From Fimenecus sp045633505 (GTDB taxonomy: Bacteria; Bacillota; Clostridia; Oscillospirales; Acutalibacteraceae), in the NCBI GenBank assembly GCA_045633505.1, contig JAZQYK010000031.1:1-35023 (forward strand): 35,023 nucleotides of DNA, in the 5' to 3' direction. Positions 23,734 to 31,278 of the stretch are shown here, piece by piece (position 1 is the first letter of the stretch; each line of letters starts with the position of its first letter). The notes beneath the pieces are model-generated. The model was not told where the DNA came from and searched no databases. It saw nothing but the letters and a program-made list of their open reading frames with translations. Position numbers and translations under genes: made by a program.

Positions 23734-23946
23734 ATGCTTGACAGAATTTCATTGATTCTTGTTATCATCGGCGCAATTAACTGGGGTGCAATCGGATTGT
23801 TTCAATTTGACTTGGTTGCTTGGTTATTTGGCGGTCAATCAGCAATAATCAGCAGAATCGTTTACACGGTCGTTGCACTTGCAGGTATATGGTGTTTATC
23901 ACTTTTATTCCGACGCAACGAGATATTGGCAAACGATGAAATGTAA
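23734..23946 (+). CDS. DUF378 small membrane protein
   Basis: A 70-residue protein with two transmembrane helices: about residues 4-30 (LILVIIGAINWGAIGLFQFDLVAW contains the family NWGAIGLF motif) and about 38-58. DUF378 proteins (YuzA-like) have no assigned function. The ATG at 23734 is chosen because AGGAG is 8 bases upstream; a GTG three codons earlier overlaps that site. Upstream, TTGAAT-17-TAATAA (from 23661) is a weak possible promoter. It is followed by a strong terminator and converges on the cotJ operon. Confidence 0.85.
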   Translation: MLDRISLILVIIGAINWGAIGLFQFDLVAWLFGGQSAIISRIVYTVVALAGIWCLSLLFRRNEILANDEM

Positions 23947-23957
23947 TAACGAAGTAA

Positions 23958-23986
23958 ACGGTAGGTTTTCAGCCTACCGTTTTTTA
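23958..23986 (+). terminator. Terminator between DUF378 gene and the convergent cotJC
   Basis: ACGGTAGG/CCTACCGT (23958-23965 with 23973-23980) forms an 8-bp stem with a 7-base loop and is followed by TTTTTT on the plus strand. The minus strand has only a broken T-run (TTTACTTC), so it may also slow transcription from cotJC but is less clear there. Confidence 0.85.
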
Positions 23987-24616
23987 TTATCTTCTGTTAT
24001 TTTTTGTTGACTTAAGACAATGCTTATCAAAACTTGGATTAAATGCATAGAAATTCTTGCTGTCCAATCTGTCCGTCGTCAATTGCAAACCTTCACCAAA
24101 TCTTTGATAATGAACAATTTCTCGTTCTCTGAGGAACTTAATTGGGTCGCGGACATCAGGGTCATCAACAAGACGAAGAATGTTATCGTAAGTTGTTCTT
24201 GCTTTTTGCTCTGCCGCTAAATCTTCGTGAAGGTCAGTTATTACGTCGCCTTTCGATTGAATATAAGATGCAGTAAACGGAACACCGCTTGCGGCGATTG
24301 GATACACCGCAGTTGTGTGGTCAACAAAGTACTTATCAAAGCCGCTTTTTTTAATTTCATCAATTGTCAGATTGCGAGTCAACTGATATACAATCGCACC
24401 GACCATTTCCAGATGGTTAAGTTCTTCTGTTGCTATATCGGTTAAAAGACCTTTAAGTTCTGCAAAAGGCATTGAATATCTCTGTGAAAAATAGCGCATT
24501 GAAGCCGCCAATTCTCCGTCAGGTCCGCCAAATTGAGAAATTATAATCTGAGCATACTTAGGATTAGGATTTTTAATATTTACAGGATACTGTAATTTTT
24601 TCTCGTATTGAAACAT
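23987..24616 (-). CDS. cotJC: Spore coat protein CotJC, manganese-catalase-like
   Basis: A 209-residue four-helix-bundle protein of the manganese catalase family, incorporated in the spore coat in Bacillus and its relatives. It starts MFQYEKKLQYPV, typical for CotJC. The metal-binding pieces are seen in IATEELNHLEMVGAI near residue 61 and EREIVHYQRFGEGLQ near 175, with Glu and His ligands. I take the ATG at 24616 that overlaps the cotJB stop as TGATG; TTG at 24622 gives a shorter spacing to GGAG and is the alternative. Enzymatic catalase activity is possible but not proven from sequence. Confidence 0.93.
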   Translation of the reverse strand: MFQYEKKLQYPVNIKNPNPKYAQIIISQFGGPDGELAASMRYFSQRYSMPFAELKGLLTDIATEELNHLEMVGAIVYQLTRNLTIDEIKKSGFDKYFVDHTTAVYPIAASGVPFTASYIQSKGDVITDLHEDLAAEQKARTTYDNILRLVDDPDVRDPIKFLREREIVHYQRFGEGLQLTTDRLDSKNFYAFNPSFDKHCLKSTKNNRR

Positions 24617-24864
24617 CAGCAATCACACTCCATAAATTCCCAAGGCCATGGGTTTTTAATCCACACTGCGCCACTGCCCGAAATATAATTTAGCGGGCCG
24701 TAACATTCTTCATATTCAGCAGTTAATTCCTTTGCGCGTTCAACGTATTTTTTATGCATTTCCATTGCCTTTTCATCACATTTATGAGTATCAAGATACA
24801 AATGAAGTTCCCACGCCGCAAACTGCACCGCAGAAAGTTCTTTTAAAAGTTTATTTCGAGCCAC
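24616..24864 (-). CDS. cotJB: Spore coat protein CotJB
   Basis: An 82-residue CotJB protein: the N-terminal helix ELSAVQFAAWELHLYLDTHK, a Lys/Glu helix with YVERAKELTAEYEE, and the C-terminus YGPLNY...WPWEFMECDC that marks the family. It works with CotJA and CotJC in the spore coat. I chose the GTG at 24864, which has GGAGG eight bases upstream, within the cotJA coding end; the longer ATG start at 24879 would include that ribosome binding site in the coding sequence. It overlaps cotJA by 14 bases. Confidence 0.9.
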   Translation of the reverse strand: MARNKLLKELSAVQFAAWELHLYLDTHKCDEKAMEMHKKYVERAKELTAEYEECYGPLNYISGSGAVWIKNPWPWEFMECDC

Positions 24865-25042
24865 AGCATTTACCTCCATAGAATTTTTTATCTAATTCAG
24901 GGAATAAGGTTCCATTACAAAGAGCTTCCATCGAAGTATATGTTATAAGCTCGGTCTGAAACGGTACATAAGCCATCGTCGTTACCATATATTTCGGTAA
25001 TTTAGGCAAATCTTCACACATACAGTTTATATGCTTATCCAT
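24851..25042 (-). CDS. cotJA: Spore coat-associated protein CotJA
   Basis: A 63-residue protein with the CotJA pattern AYVPFQTELITYTSMEAL followed by CNGTLFPELDKKFYG. Cysteines (four in about 63 residues, including KCCGSK at the end) suit coat cross-linking. The ATG at 25042 is chosen because AAGGAGA is just upstream; the frame is open to 25075. In Bacillus the cotJABC operon is transcribed by sigma-E in the mother cell. I see no convincing sigma-E-type promoter here, only a TATAAT-like box at 25082-25087 on the minus strand. Confidence 0.92.
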   Translation of the reverse strand: MDKHINCMCEDLPKLPKYMVTTMAYVPFQTELITYTSMEALCNGTLFPELDKKFYGGKCCGSK

Positions 25043-25115
25043 AAAATTCTCCTTATTTTTATTCGTGCAACGCACTAATACATTATATTCTTGCGTAACA
25101 GATTAGTTACTGATA

Positions 25116-25144
25116 TTGAAAAATACAGAATATAGTGATAAAAT
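25116..25144 (+). promoter_or_regulatory. Predicted sigma-A promoter of the anchored-protein/deo operon
   Basis: TTGAAA (25116-25121), a 17-base spacer and TAAAAT (25139-25144), closely resembling the manA promoter (both read GTGATAAAATA around the -10). It lies divergent from cotJA. GTAAC-6 bases-GTTAC (25095-25110) just upstream could be an operator for either direction. Confidence 0.65.
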
Positions 25145-25164
25145 ATTGTAACGAGGTGTTGAAA

Positions 25165-25749
25165 TTGGATATAAAAAATTTCATTATGAATTTTATTAAA
25201 AAATTTACCGATGATGAATCAGCAATTAAAAGAATACCGAAATATTTCTTTTTAATAGTTGTATTACTTATTGTAATCGCTGTTGAATTGCATCAAACCA
25301 ATGAAAAACTTGATAAAATACTGGATAATAACGTTGAAGAAAAGAAACAAATGGTTGTTGAAATCTTTTCAGAAGAAGAAAAAACTCCGGCTGATTATAT
25401 GCCGATTCTCGATGACGTAACTAACGACGAATCATCTACTGAAACAACAACGGACGAAACAACGACTAAAGGGAATTCCTCTAACTCTGTTTCGACGGAA
25501 ACGACAACCAAATCAAAACCCGAAACAACCACGAAGACTGCCAATTCAACGGAAACTCAACAGTCAAATAACGTGGGCAAAACAGAATATATATTGAATA
25601 TTAACAGCAAGAAAATTCATTTCCCTGATTGCTCGTCTGCGGCAAGAACAAAAGATGAAAATAAAAAGACAGTTAATTTAACTGCGGATGAGTTAAAAGA
25701 ATATTTAAATGATGGATATGAATTCTGTAAAATTTGCGGAGGTAATTAA
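25165..25749 (+). CDS. Membrane-anchored protein with Thr-rich linker and Cys/His C-terminal domain
   Basis: Unnamed protein of 194 residues: a short cytoplasmic N-terminus, one TM helix (about 26-43, YFFLIVVLLIVIAVEL), a coiled or charged stretch, and a long Thr/Ser/Glu-rich linker (about 85-140, with repeated TETTT units). The C-terminal domain reads YILNINSKKIHFPDC, a run to CSSAARTKDENKK, and GYEFCKICGGN. This matches a Cys/His, Ada-type zinc-binding-like domain found in various secreted or DNA-handling Clostridial proteins. No catalytic residue is recognised. TTG at 25165 has GAGGTG upstream and is the likely start; GTG at 25135 falls in the promoter. It abuts deoC with a 1-base gap. Confidence 0.68.
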   Translation: MDIKNFIMNFIKKFTDDESAIKRIPKYFFLIVVLLIVIAVELHQTNEKLDKILDNNVEEKKQMVVEIFSEEEKTPADYMPILDDVTNDESSTETTTDETTTKGNSSNSVSTETTTKSKPETTTKTANSTETQQSNNVGKTEYILNINSKKIHFPDCSSAARTKDENKKTVNLTADELKEYLNDGYEFCKICGGN

Positions 25750-25750
25750 A

Positions 25751-26416
25751 ATGAACATCAATGAAATTTTATCAAAGGTTGACCATACATTACTTTCTCA
25801 AGGCTCTACTTGGGACGAAATCAAAGCAATTTGTGATGATGGCGTTAAATACAATACTGCATCAGTTTGTATTCCTGCATCTTTCGTTAAACAGGCAAAG
25901 GAATATGTTGGTGAAAGTCTCGCGATTTGTACTGTTATCGGCTTTCCTAACGGATACAGCACCACTGCAACAAAGGTTTTTGAAACTGCAGATGCAGTTA
26001 AAAACGGTGCTGACGAAATTGATATGGTAATAAACGTTGGTTGGTTGAAGGACAAAAAATATGCTGAAATTCTTGACGAAATAAACGCAATAAAAGATGC
26101 TTGTAACGGCAAAATATTAAAGGTAATTATTGAAACTTGTTTACTTACTGATGACGAAAAAATCAAGATGTGTGAAATCGTAAGCAATTCGTATGCTGAT
26201 TTTATTAAGACGTCAACAGGCTTTTCAGCAGCTGGTGCTACAAAAGAAGATATAGAGCTTTTTGCCAAGCATACAACAAATGGCAAGAAAATCAAGGCCG
26301 CAGGCGGAATTGCCTCCATACAGGATGCAGAGGATTTTATAAATCTTGGTGCTTCCCGTCTTGGTACAAGCAGAATCGTAAAAATCGTTAAAAATGAACA
26401 AGGTAGTGGATATTGA
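25751..26416 (+). CDS. deoC: Deoxyribose-phosphate aldolase
   Basis: DeoC cleaves 2-deoxyribose 5-phosphate to glyceraldehyde 3-phosphate and acetaldehyde, the last step of deoxynucleoside breakdown. The TIM-barrel catalytic residues are evident: Asp91 in DMVINVG, the Schiff-base Lys153 in FIKTSTGFS, and Lys182 in KIKAAGGI. The start is the ATG at 25751 with GGAGG upstream; the frame is open to 25709 within the previous gene. The 3' end overlaps deoB by one base (TGATG). 221 residues is typical. Confidence 0.97.
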   Translation: MNINEILSKVDHTLLSQGSTWDEIKAICDDGVKYNTASVCIPASFVKQAKEYVGESLAICTVIGFPNGYSTTATKVFETADAVKNGADEIDMVINVGWLKDKKYAEILDEINAIKDACNGKILKVIIETCLLTDDEKIKMCEIVSNSYADFIKTSTGFSAAGATKEDIELFAKHTTNGKKIKAAGGIASIQDAEDFINLGASRLGTSRIVKIVKNEQGSGY

Positions 26417-27537
26417 TGAAATACAAACGAATATTTCTTATTGTTCTTGATAGCTTTGGTATAGGAAATGCACCTGATGCTGACAAGTTTGGTGATGAAG
26501 GTGCAAATACGCTTAAAAGCATTTCAAGTTCATCAAAATTTAATATTCCAAATTTAAAGAGTCTCGGTCTTTGTAATATTGACGGTGTTGAGCTTGGAAA
26601 AGCAGACTCACCTATCGGTAAGTTCGGTGCATTACAGGAATTATCAAATGGCAAGGATACAACTATCGGTCATTTTGAAATTGCAGGGATTATATCGGAA
26701 AAGCCAATGCCCACCTACCCAAACGGATTTCCTAAAGAAATTATTGACGAGTTTGAAAAACAAACTGGTTGCGGTACACTTTGCAATAAAACCTATTCTG
26801 GTACACAAGTGATTGCAGATTACGGTGAAGAACATATCAAAACAGGTAAATTGATTGTTTACACCTCTGCTGACAGCGTTTTTCAGATTGCAGCACATAC
26901 GGATATAGTTCCATTAGAAAAATTATATGAATACTGCAGAATTGCGAGAAACATTCTCACAGGTGAACACGCTATCGGTCGTGTTATTGCAAGACCATTT
27001 AATGGTGAATATCCTTTTACAAGGACAGCAGACAGACACGATTTTTCTGTTGAACCGCCTGAAGACACAATGCTTGATAAACTGAAAGCAAGCAATTTTG
27101 ATGTTATTTCTGTCGGTAAGATTGCTGATATATTTGCTAATCGAGGAATAACAGAAAGCTACTTTACTCATTCAAATAATGAAGGTATGGCAAAAACTCT
27201 TGAATTGGCTGACAAAGATTTTAATGGGCTTGTCTTTACAAATCTTGTTGATTTTGATATGAAATACGGTCACAGACGAGATAATGACGGTTATGCAAAT
27301 GCAATAAGTGAATTTGATAATTGGTTAAGTGATTTTATTCCCAAAATGAAAGATGAAGATTTACTGATTATAACAGCTGACCACGGTTGTGACCCTGCAT
27401 ATAAAGGCACAGACCACACAAGAGAGCAAGTACCGTTGATAAAGTATTCAAAGGATATTGAACCTGAAAATCTCGGTACAATAAAGGGTTATAATTATAT
27501 CAGCAAAACTATTTTAGACAATTTTGATTTAAGGTGA
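26416..27537 (+). CDS. deoB: Phosphopentomutase
   Basis: DeoB converts (deoxy)ribose 1-phosphate to the 5-phosphate, between nucleoside phosphorolysis and DeoC. It belongs to the alkaline phosphatase superfamily. Metal motifs are visible: LDSFGIGNAPDADKFGD at about residues 9-25, a cap domain, FDMKYGHRRDNDGYA near 276, and TADHGCDPAYKGTDHTRE near 316-333. 373 residues is normal. The ATG overlaps the deoC stop by one base, and a TTG in frame just before (26413) is not needed. It is followed by cdd after a 4-base gap with AAGGTGA as the cdd ribosome binding site. Confidence 0.97.
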   Translation: MKYKRIFLIVLDSFGIGNAPDADKFGDEGANTLKSISSSSKFNIPNLKSLGLCNIDGVELGKADSPIGKFGALQELSNGKDTTIGHFEIAGIISEKPMPTYPNGFPKEIIDEFEKQTGCGTLCNKTYSGTQVIADYGEEHIKTGKLIVYTSADSVFQIAAHTDIVPLEKLYEYCRIARNILTGEHAIGRVIARPFNGEYPFTRTADRHDFSVEPPEDTMLDKLKASNFDVISVGKIADIFANRGITESYFTHSNNEGMAKTLELADKDFNGLVFTNLVDFDMKYGHRRDNDGYANAISEFDNWLSDFIPKMKDEDLLIITADHGCDPAYKGTDHTREQVPLIKYSKDIEPENLGTIKGYNYISKTILDNFDLR

Positions 27538-27541
27538 TTTT

Positions 27542-27952
27542 ATGGATAAAAAAGACCTTTTCGTTTTAGCAAAGGATGCTATGAAAAATTCCTATGCACC
27601 ATATTCGAATTACAATGTTGGTGCTGCTTTGCTTTGCAAAAACGCAAGAATATATAAAGGCTGTAACATTGAAAATGCTTCATATTCAGTTACAAATTGT
27701 GCTGAAAGAACAGCACTTTTTTCTGCTGTTGCAAACGGCGAAAAAGAATTTGAAGCTATTTGCATTGTCGGTGGTAAAAATGGCGAAATTACAGATTATG
27801 CTATGCCTTGTGGAATTTGCAGACAGGCATTGTCTGAATTTTGCGATGCCGATTTAAAAGTATTTGTTGGTAAAAATGAAGATGATATAAAAGAGTTTAC
27901 TTTAGGTGAATTACTCCCCTATTCCTTTAACAAATCAAAGTTAGGTGACTGA
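27542..27952 (+). CDS. cdd: Cytidine deaminase
   Basis: Hydrolytically deaminates cytidine and deoxycytidine to the uridine forms in pyrimidine salvage. The zinc site is intact: Cys53-Ala-Glu55 (TNCAERTALF) and PCGICRQAL with Cys90 and Cys93. The N-terminal substrate pocket YAPYSNYNVGAALL is typical. At 136 residues it is the short tetrameric class. It is placed between deoB and pdp in a nucleoside-catabolic operon. The stop is 1 base before the pdp ATG. Confidence 0.97.
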   Translation: MDKKDLFVLAKDAMKNSYAPYSNYNVGAALLCKNARIYKGCNIENASYSVTNCAERTALFSAVANGEKEFEAICIVGGKNGEITDYAMPCGICRQALSEFCDADLKVFVGKNEDDIKEFTLGELLPYSFNKSKLGD

Positions 27953-27953
27953 T

Positions 27954-29243
27954 ATGAGAATTTACGACATAATCGCAAAGAAGCGAGACGGACATAAACT
28001 TACAAAAGAAGAAATTGACTTTTTTGTACAGGAATTTACAAAAGAGAATATTGAAGATTATCAGGCATCGGCACTTCTTATGGCTATTTTCATAAATGGA
28101 ATGGATGAAGAAGAAACAGTAAATCTTACTGAAAGTATGGCTTGTTCCGGTGATATGCTTGATTTATCAGCCATTGAGGGAATTACTGCCGACAAACATT
28201 CAACAGGTGGTGTTGGTGATAAAACATCGCTTGTTGTAGCACCAATTTGTGCTTCGCTCGGTATTAAAATGGCAAAAATGAGTGGTCGTGGACTTGGTCA
28301 TACAGGTGGTACAATTGACAAGCTTGAAAGTATTAAAGGCTTTAATGTTTCATTGGAAACTGAAGACTTTTTCAAGCAGGTTAATGAAATCGGTGTTTCA
28401 ATTATCGGACAAACAGGAAATTTAGCTCCTGCCGATAAAAAGATTTATGCCTTGCGCGATGTTACTGCCACCGTTGGCAATATTTCTCTTATTGCGTCAA
28501 GTATTATGAGCAAGAAAATCGCAGCAGGGGCTAAAAATATTGTGCTTGATGTTAAATGCGGTAGCGGTGCTTTTATGAAGGATGAAGAAAGTGCTACTGA
28601 ACTTGCTGAAATGATGGTTAAAATCGGTAAAAAGTGCGGTCGTAATATGGCTGCAGTTATTACAAATATGGACATTCCTCTTGGTTCAAATATTGGTAAC
28701 GCACTTGAAATAAACGAAGTTATTGATATTCTTAACAACAAGGGTGATGAACAACTACGAGAACTCTGCCTTGTACTTTCTGCTACGATTTTAAGTATTT
28801 CGTATGATTGTGATTACGAAGAAGCATATAAAAAAGCCGAACAGACAATAGTTGACGGTTCAGCATATAAAAAGTTTATTGAATTTGTTACTGCTCAAAG
28901 CGGAAATGATGAAATGAGTATTGCACCTATATCATCAAAATCACTTGAGATTAAAGCAAACAAAGATGGTTATATTGCAAGTATTGATTCAAGAATTGTT
29001 GGTGAAAGTGCAGTTTTGCTTGGTGCCGGTCGCGAAAAGAAAAGTGACACAATCGACTATGGTGCAGGAATTGTACTTTATAAAAAGACAGGCGAAAAAG
29101 TTTCAGTTAGTGACACAATCGCAATTCTTTATACAGAAAGTGATGAAAAACTAAAAAACGGTGAAAAGCTTTTCAATACATCATTTGTGATTGATGATAA
29201 AAAACCTGAAATGAAACCTTTGATTTATAAAACAATAAGATAA
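27954..29243 (+). CDS. pdp: Pyrimidine-nucleoside phosphorylase
   Basis: Splits thymidine, uridine or deoxyuridine with phosphate to base plus (deoxy)ribose 1-phosphate, feeding DeoB. Motifs: KHSTGGVGDKTSLVVAP near residue 79, MSGRGLGHTGGTIDKLESI near 108-126, and a Lys-rich stretch ALRDVTATVGNISLIASSI near 165-183. Length 429 fits the Pdp/DeoA family. Which pyrimidines it uses cannot be told from sequence; either pdp or deoA is a fair symbol. The ATG at 27954 is one base after the cdd stop, with AGGTGA upstream. It is the last gene of the operon. Confidence 0.94.
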   Translation: MRIYDIIAKKRDGHKLTKEEIDFFVQEFTKENIEDYQASALLMAIFINGMDEEETVNLTESMACSGDMLDLSAIEGITADKHSTGGVGDKTSLVVAPICASLGIKMAKMSGRGLGHTGGTIDKLESIKGFNVSLETEDFFKQVNEIGVSIIGQTGNLAPADKKIYALRDVTATVGNISLIASSIMSKKIAAGAKNIVLDVKCGSGAFMKDEESATELAEMMVKIGKKCGRNMAAVITNMDIPLGSNIGNALEINEVIDILNNKGDEQLRELCLVLSATILSISYDCDYEEAYKKAEQTIVDGSAYKKFIEFVTAQSGNDEMSIAPISSKSLEIKANKDGYIASIDSRIVGESAVLLGAGREKKSDTIDYGAGIVLYKKTGEKVSVSDTIAILYTESDEKLKNGEKLFNTSFVIDDKKPEMKPLIYKTIR

Positions 29244-29250
29244 CAATTTC

Positions 29251-29370
29251 GGCGGGAGCAAGCCCCCGCCCTACACATAATTATATGGAATATTGTAGGG
29301 GACGACGACTCGGCGTCCCGCAAATTGTCATATTATTTATTATGGGCTGCCGAGGTCGTCAGCCCCTACG
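29251..29370. repeat. GC-rich intergenic palindromic repeat element
   Basis: A G+C-rich island between pdp and the next terminator, in otherwise AT-rich DNA. It has three short hairpins: GGCGGG/CCCGCC (29251-29256 with 29265-29270), GGGACG/CGTCCC (29299-29304 with 29314-29319) and GGGCTG/CAGCCC (29344-29349 with 29360-29365). GTAGGGG (29295-29301) is inversely repeated as CCCCTAC (29363-29369), and GACGAC-TCGGC is inverted in GCCGA-GTCGTC, so the second and third hairpins form one long imperfect inverted repeat. It resembles the REP/MITE-like dispersed intergenic repeats of gut Clostridia. No reading frame is present. Confidence 0.7.
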
Positions 29371-29395
29371 AGATTAAATTTTTAATAAAAAATAT

Positions 29396-29431
29396 AAGGA
29401 AAGATATGAGTTTTCATACCTTTCCTTTTTT
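29396..29431. terminator. Bidirectional terminator between pdp and the convergent Nudix gene
   Basis: AAGGAAAG-A-TATGA and TCATA-C-CTTTCCTT (29396-29409 with 29414-29427) form a long stem with one mismatch and a 4-base loop. The plus strand continues TTTT, and the minus strand has a shorter T-rich tail (TATATTTTTT). It probably ends both the deo operon and the Nudix/bioY operon. Confidence 0.85.
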
Positions 29432-29437
29432 ATGCTT

Positions 29438-29941
29438 TTAATCAAATTCAGTAAAAAAATATTTCAAGGTTTCAACAAGTTTCTTCTGTTCAAACAACTC
29501 TAAAATTTGACTTTTGTTCATCCAAACAGTTTGTTTAACTTCATCAGTTGTTGCATTATTTAGTAGAACATCACCATCATATTGAAACAACCAAACATCA
29601 ACAATGTCGTTAAATTTTTTGCCATCTATAATTTTTCTGACTTTTGAAAAAACTAATTTTGCATTATTAGGCAGTAGCTCTACTCCGACTTCTTCTTTGG
29701 CCTCTCGTATTGCACCTTGAATACTTGATTCCCCTTTTAACACAGAACCACCTACACATTCCCACATTAAAGGAAAGGTTGGTCTGTTGGCAGAGCGTTG
29801 AGAAATAAGATATTCACCTTTATTGTTTCTTATCCATACATGAACAACCAGATGATAAAGGTTTTCAGGTAATTTTTCACCTCTGATATGCTCTTTTCCT
29901 GTTAATTCTCTATCTTCTGTGTATAAATCCCAAATTTCCAT
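29438..29941 (-). CDS. NUDIX hydrolase, isopentenyl-diphosphate isomerase-like subgroup
   Basis: The 167-residue protein has the Nudix box in order: GGSVLKGESSIQGAI with REAKEEVGVEL at about residues 69-94, matching GX5EX7REUXEEXGU. The N-terminal half (WDLYTEDRELTGKEHIRGE) resembles the IDI1/YfcD-type subgroup whose members hydrolyse diverse nucleoside or isoprenoid diphosphates. The true substrate is unknown. It is the last gene of the Nudix-birA-bioY-Nudix operon, 13 bases after bioY, with convergent pdp across a terminator. Confidence 0.85.
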   Translation of the reverse strand: MEIWDLYTEDRELTGKEHIRGEKLPENLYHLVVHVWIRNNKGEYLISQRSANRPTFPLMWECVGGSVLKGESSIQGAIREAKEEVGVELLPNNAKLVFSKVRKIIDGKKFNDIVDVWLFQYDGDVLLNNATTDEVKQTVWMNKSQILELFEQKKLVETLKYFFTEFD

Positions 29942-29954
29942 ATTTACTCCTGAA

Positions 29955-30512
29955 TTAAGAAAGTTTTGTTATATACGGTCTTATTTTGTATGCTGAAAGT
30001 GATGATAGAATTATGCAAATTATCTCTTTTGGTAAAAACGGCAGGAATACTGTCTGAATGAACCATATTGCTGAATAATCACCTTTATTGTAAACATTTG
30101 TTATAAAAGCAAAATATAAAATGCCGATTATGTAGATTACAGTAATACCGAGCAAAGAAATGACAATATATTGCCATAATTTGCGCTTTTGAAGATTTAG
30201 TGTAATCGCACTGATTATTACTGTGGCAATCAAAAAACCGATTATAAAGCCAAAATTGGGCATTAAAACATAGCCTAATCCCCCACCACCTGAAAAGATT
30301 GGCAACCCAATAAGTCCAAGTGCCATATAGGTTACAGTTGCAAGTATCGACCCTTTTACAGGCAACACAAGTCCAGTAAGTAAAACAAAGAATGTTTGTA
30401 GTGTTATGGGCATCATACTTGGCATTGGAATTCTTATAAATGAGCCAATACATATCAATGTGCAAAATAATGCTGATAATGTTAATGTTACAATTAAATT
30501 TCTTCTTTTCAT
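29955..30512 (-). CDS. bioY: Biotin ECF transporter substrate-binding component BioY
   Basis: An S component for biotin uptake with about six hydrophobic helices in 185 residues. Characteristic pieces: GSFIRIPMPSMMPITLQTFFV near residues 23-43, and the Gly-rich GGGGLGYVLMPNFGFIIGF near 76-94. Works with a shared ECF module that is not in this window. The ATG overlaps the birA stop (ATGA), so uptake and ligation of biotin are linked. No biotin synthesis gene is present nearby, which suggests that the cell depends on external biotin, though this is only a local view. Confidence 0.92.
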   Translation of the reverse strand: MKRRNLIVTLTLSALFCTLICIGSFIRIPMPSMMPITLQTFFVLLTGLVLPVKGSILATVTYMALGLIGLPIFSGGGGLGYVLMPNFGFIIGFLIATVIISAITLNLQKRKLWQYIVISLLGITVIYIIGILYFAFITNVYNKGDYSAIWFIQTVFLPFLPKEIICIILSSLSAYKIRPYITKLS

Positions 30513-31276
30513 TGGAGCCTCACACTAACATCACCTGACGAAATTTCTTCGATTTCGTCATTTTCATTTTTCACAAGTAAATGACAATCGTCAGTAATAT
30601 CAATTACAGTTGCAGGTCGAGTTGTTTCACTTGAAATAATATTGATATTTTTGCCTGTAAGGTATGAATATTCTTTGTATCTTCTTATATAATCATTGTC
30701 ATTTCCATCGTAAATATCAAAGAATTTATTTACCACATCTGCCACAATTTTTTCTTTGATGTAGTCTTGCGTATTTCCAGGGAAAATTGCAGTTGCACTT
30801 GTTTTTATATCATCTGGAAAACCGTTTTCAGGGGCTACAACATTTATACCGATACCAACAACAGCATAATCCAACATTTTCTGACTGTTTATTGCACCTT
30901 CAGTAAGTATTCCACAGACCTTTTTACCGTCAATATAAATGTCATTTACCCATTTGATTTTTACGTCATTTGAGTTATATTTCATAACTGTTTCTGCAAC
31001 TGAAACCGCAGCCATAACTGTCAAAAAGAGTGATTTTTCAGCAGAAAATTTTGGATGCAAAAGTAAAGAAAGGTAGATTCCTGTACCATTTGGAGAATAA
31101 AAAGAACGACCCATTCTACCCCTGCCCACAGTCTGACTAAGAGCTATAACGAGTTGATTTTCTTTTTCTCCACTTGAACCGACTTTCTTTAAATAAGTGT
31201 TAGTTGAATCAAGTTCGTTGAAAATCTCAATATTCAGTTTTGGGTTTAAATATTGCTCTAATATTTTCTTATCCAA
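30509..31276 (-). CDS. birA: Biotin-[acetyl-CoA-carboxylase] ligase without repressor domain
   Basis: Attaches biotin to the acceptor lysine of biotin carboxyl carrier domains, using ATP. The catalytic motifs are seen: ELDSTNTYLKK, GRGRMGRSFYSPNGTGIYLS near residues 71-90, and KIKWVNDIYIDGKKVCGIL near 123-141. At 255 residues it lacks the N-terminal winged-helix DNA-binding domain of E. coli-type BirA, so it is a ligase and not a repressor. It overlaps bioY by four bases and follows the Nudix gene after two. Confidence 0.93.
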   Translation of the reverse strand: MDKKILEQYLNPKLNIEIFNELDSTNTYLKKVGSSGEKENQLVIALSQTVGRGRMGRSFYSPNGTGIYLSLLLHPKFSAEKSLFLTVMAAVSVAETVMKYNSNDVKIKWVNDIYIDGKKVCGILTEGAINSQKMLDYAVVGIGINVVAPENGFPDDIKTSATAIFPGNTQDYIKEKIVADVVNKFFDIYDGNDNDYIRRYKEYSYLTGKNINIISSETTRPATVIDITDDCHLLVKNENDEIEEISSGDVSVRLQ

Positions 31277-31278
31277 AA

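Noticed and set aside
25043..25110. Sigma-E promoter of cotJA
   Set aside because: Expected from known regulation in Bacillus, but no convincing -35/-10 pair for sigma-E could be read in the sequence.
25798..26319. 173-residue open frame antisense to deoC
   Set aside because: Lies entirely opposite deoC, has no ribosome binding site, and its composition follows from the reverse complement of deoC codons.
29244..29395. CRISPR or tRNA in the GC-rich gap after pdp
   Set aside because: No regular direct repeats with spacers and no cloverleaf; the structure is a set of palindromes.
30085..30465. 126-residue frame inside bioY, same strand
   Set aside because: Out-of-frame shadow of bioY, rich in Cys and Tyr, with no family resemblance.
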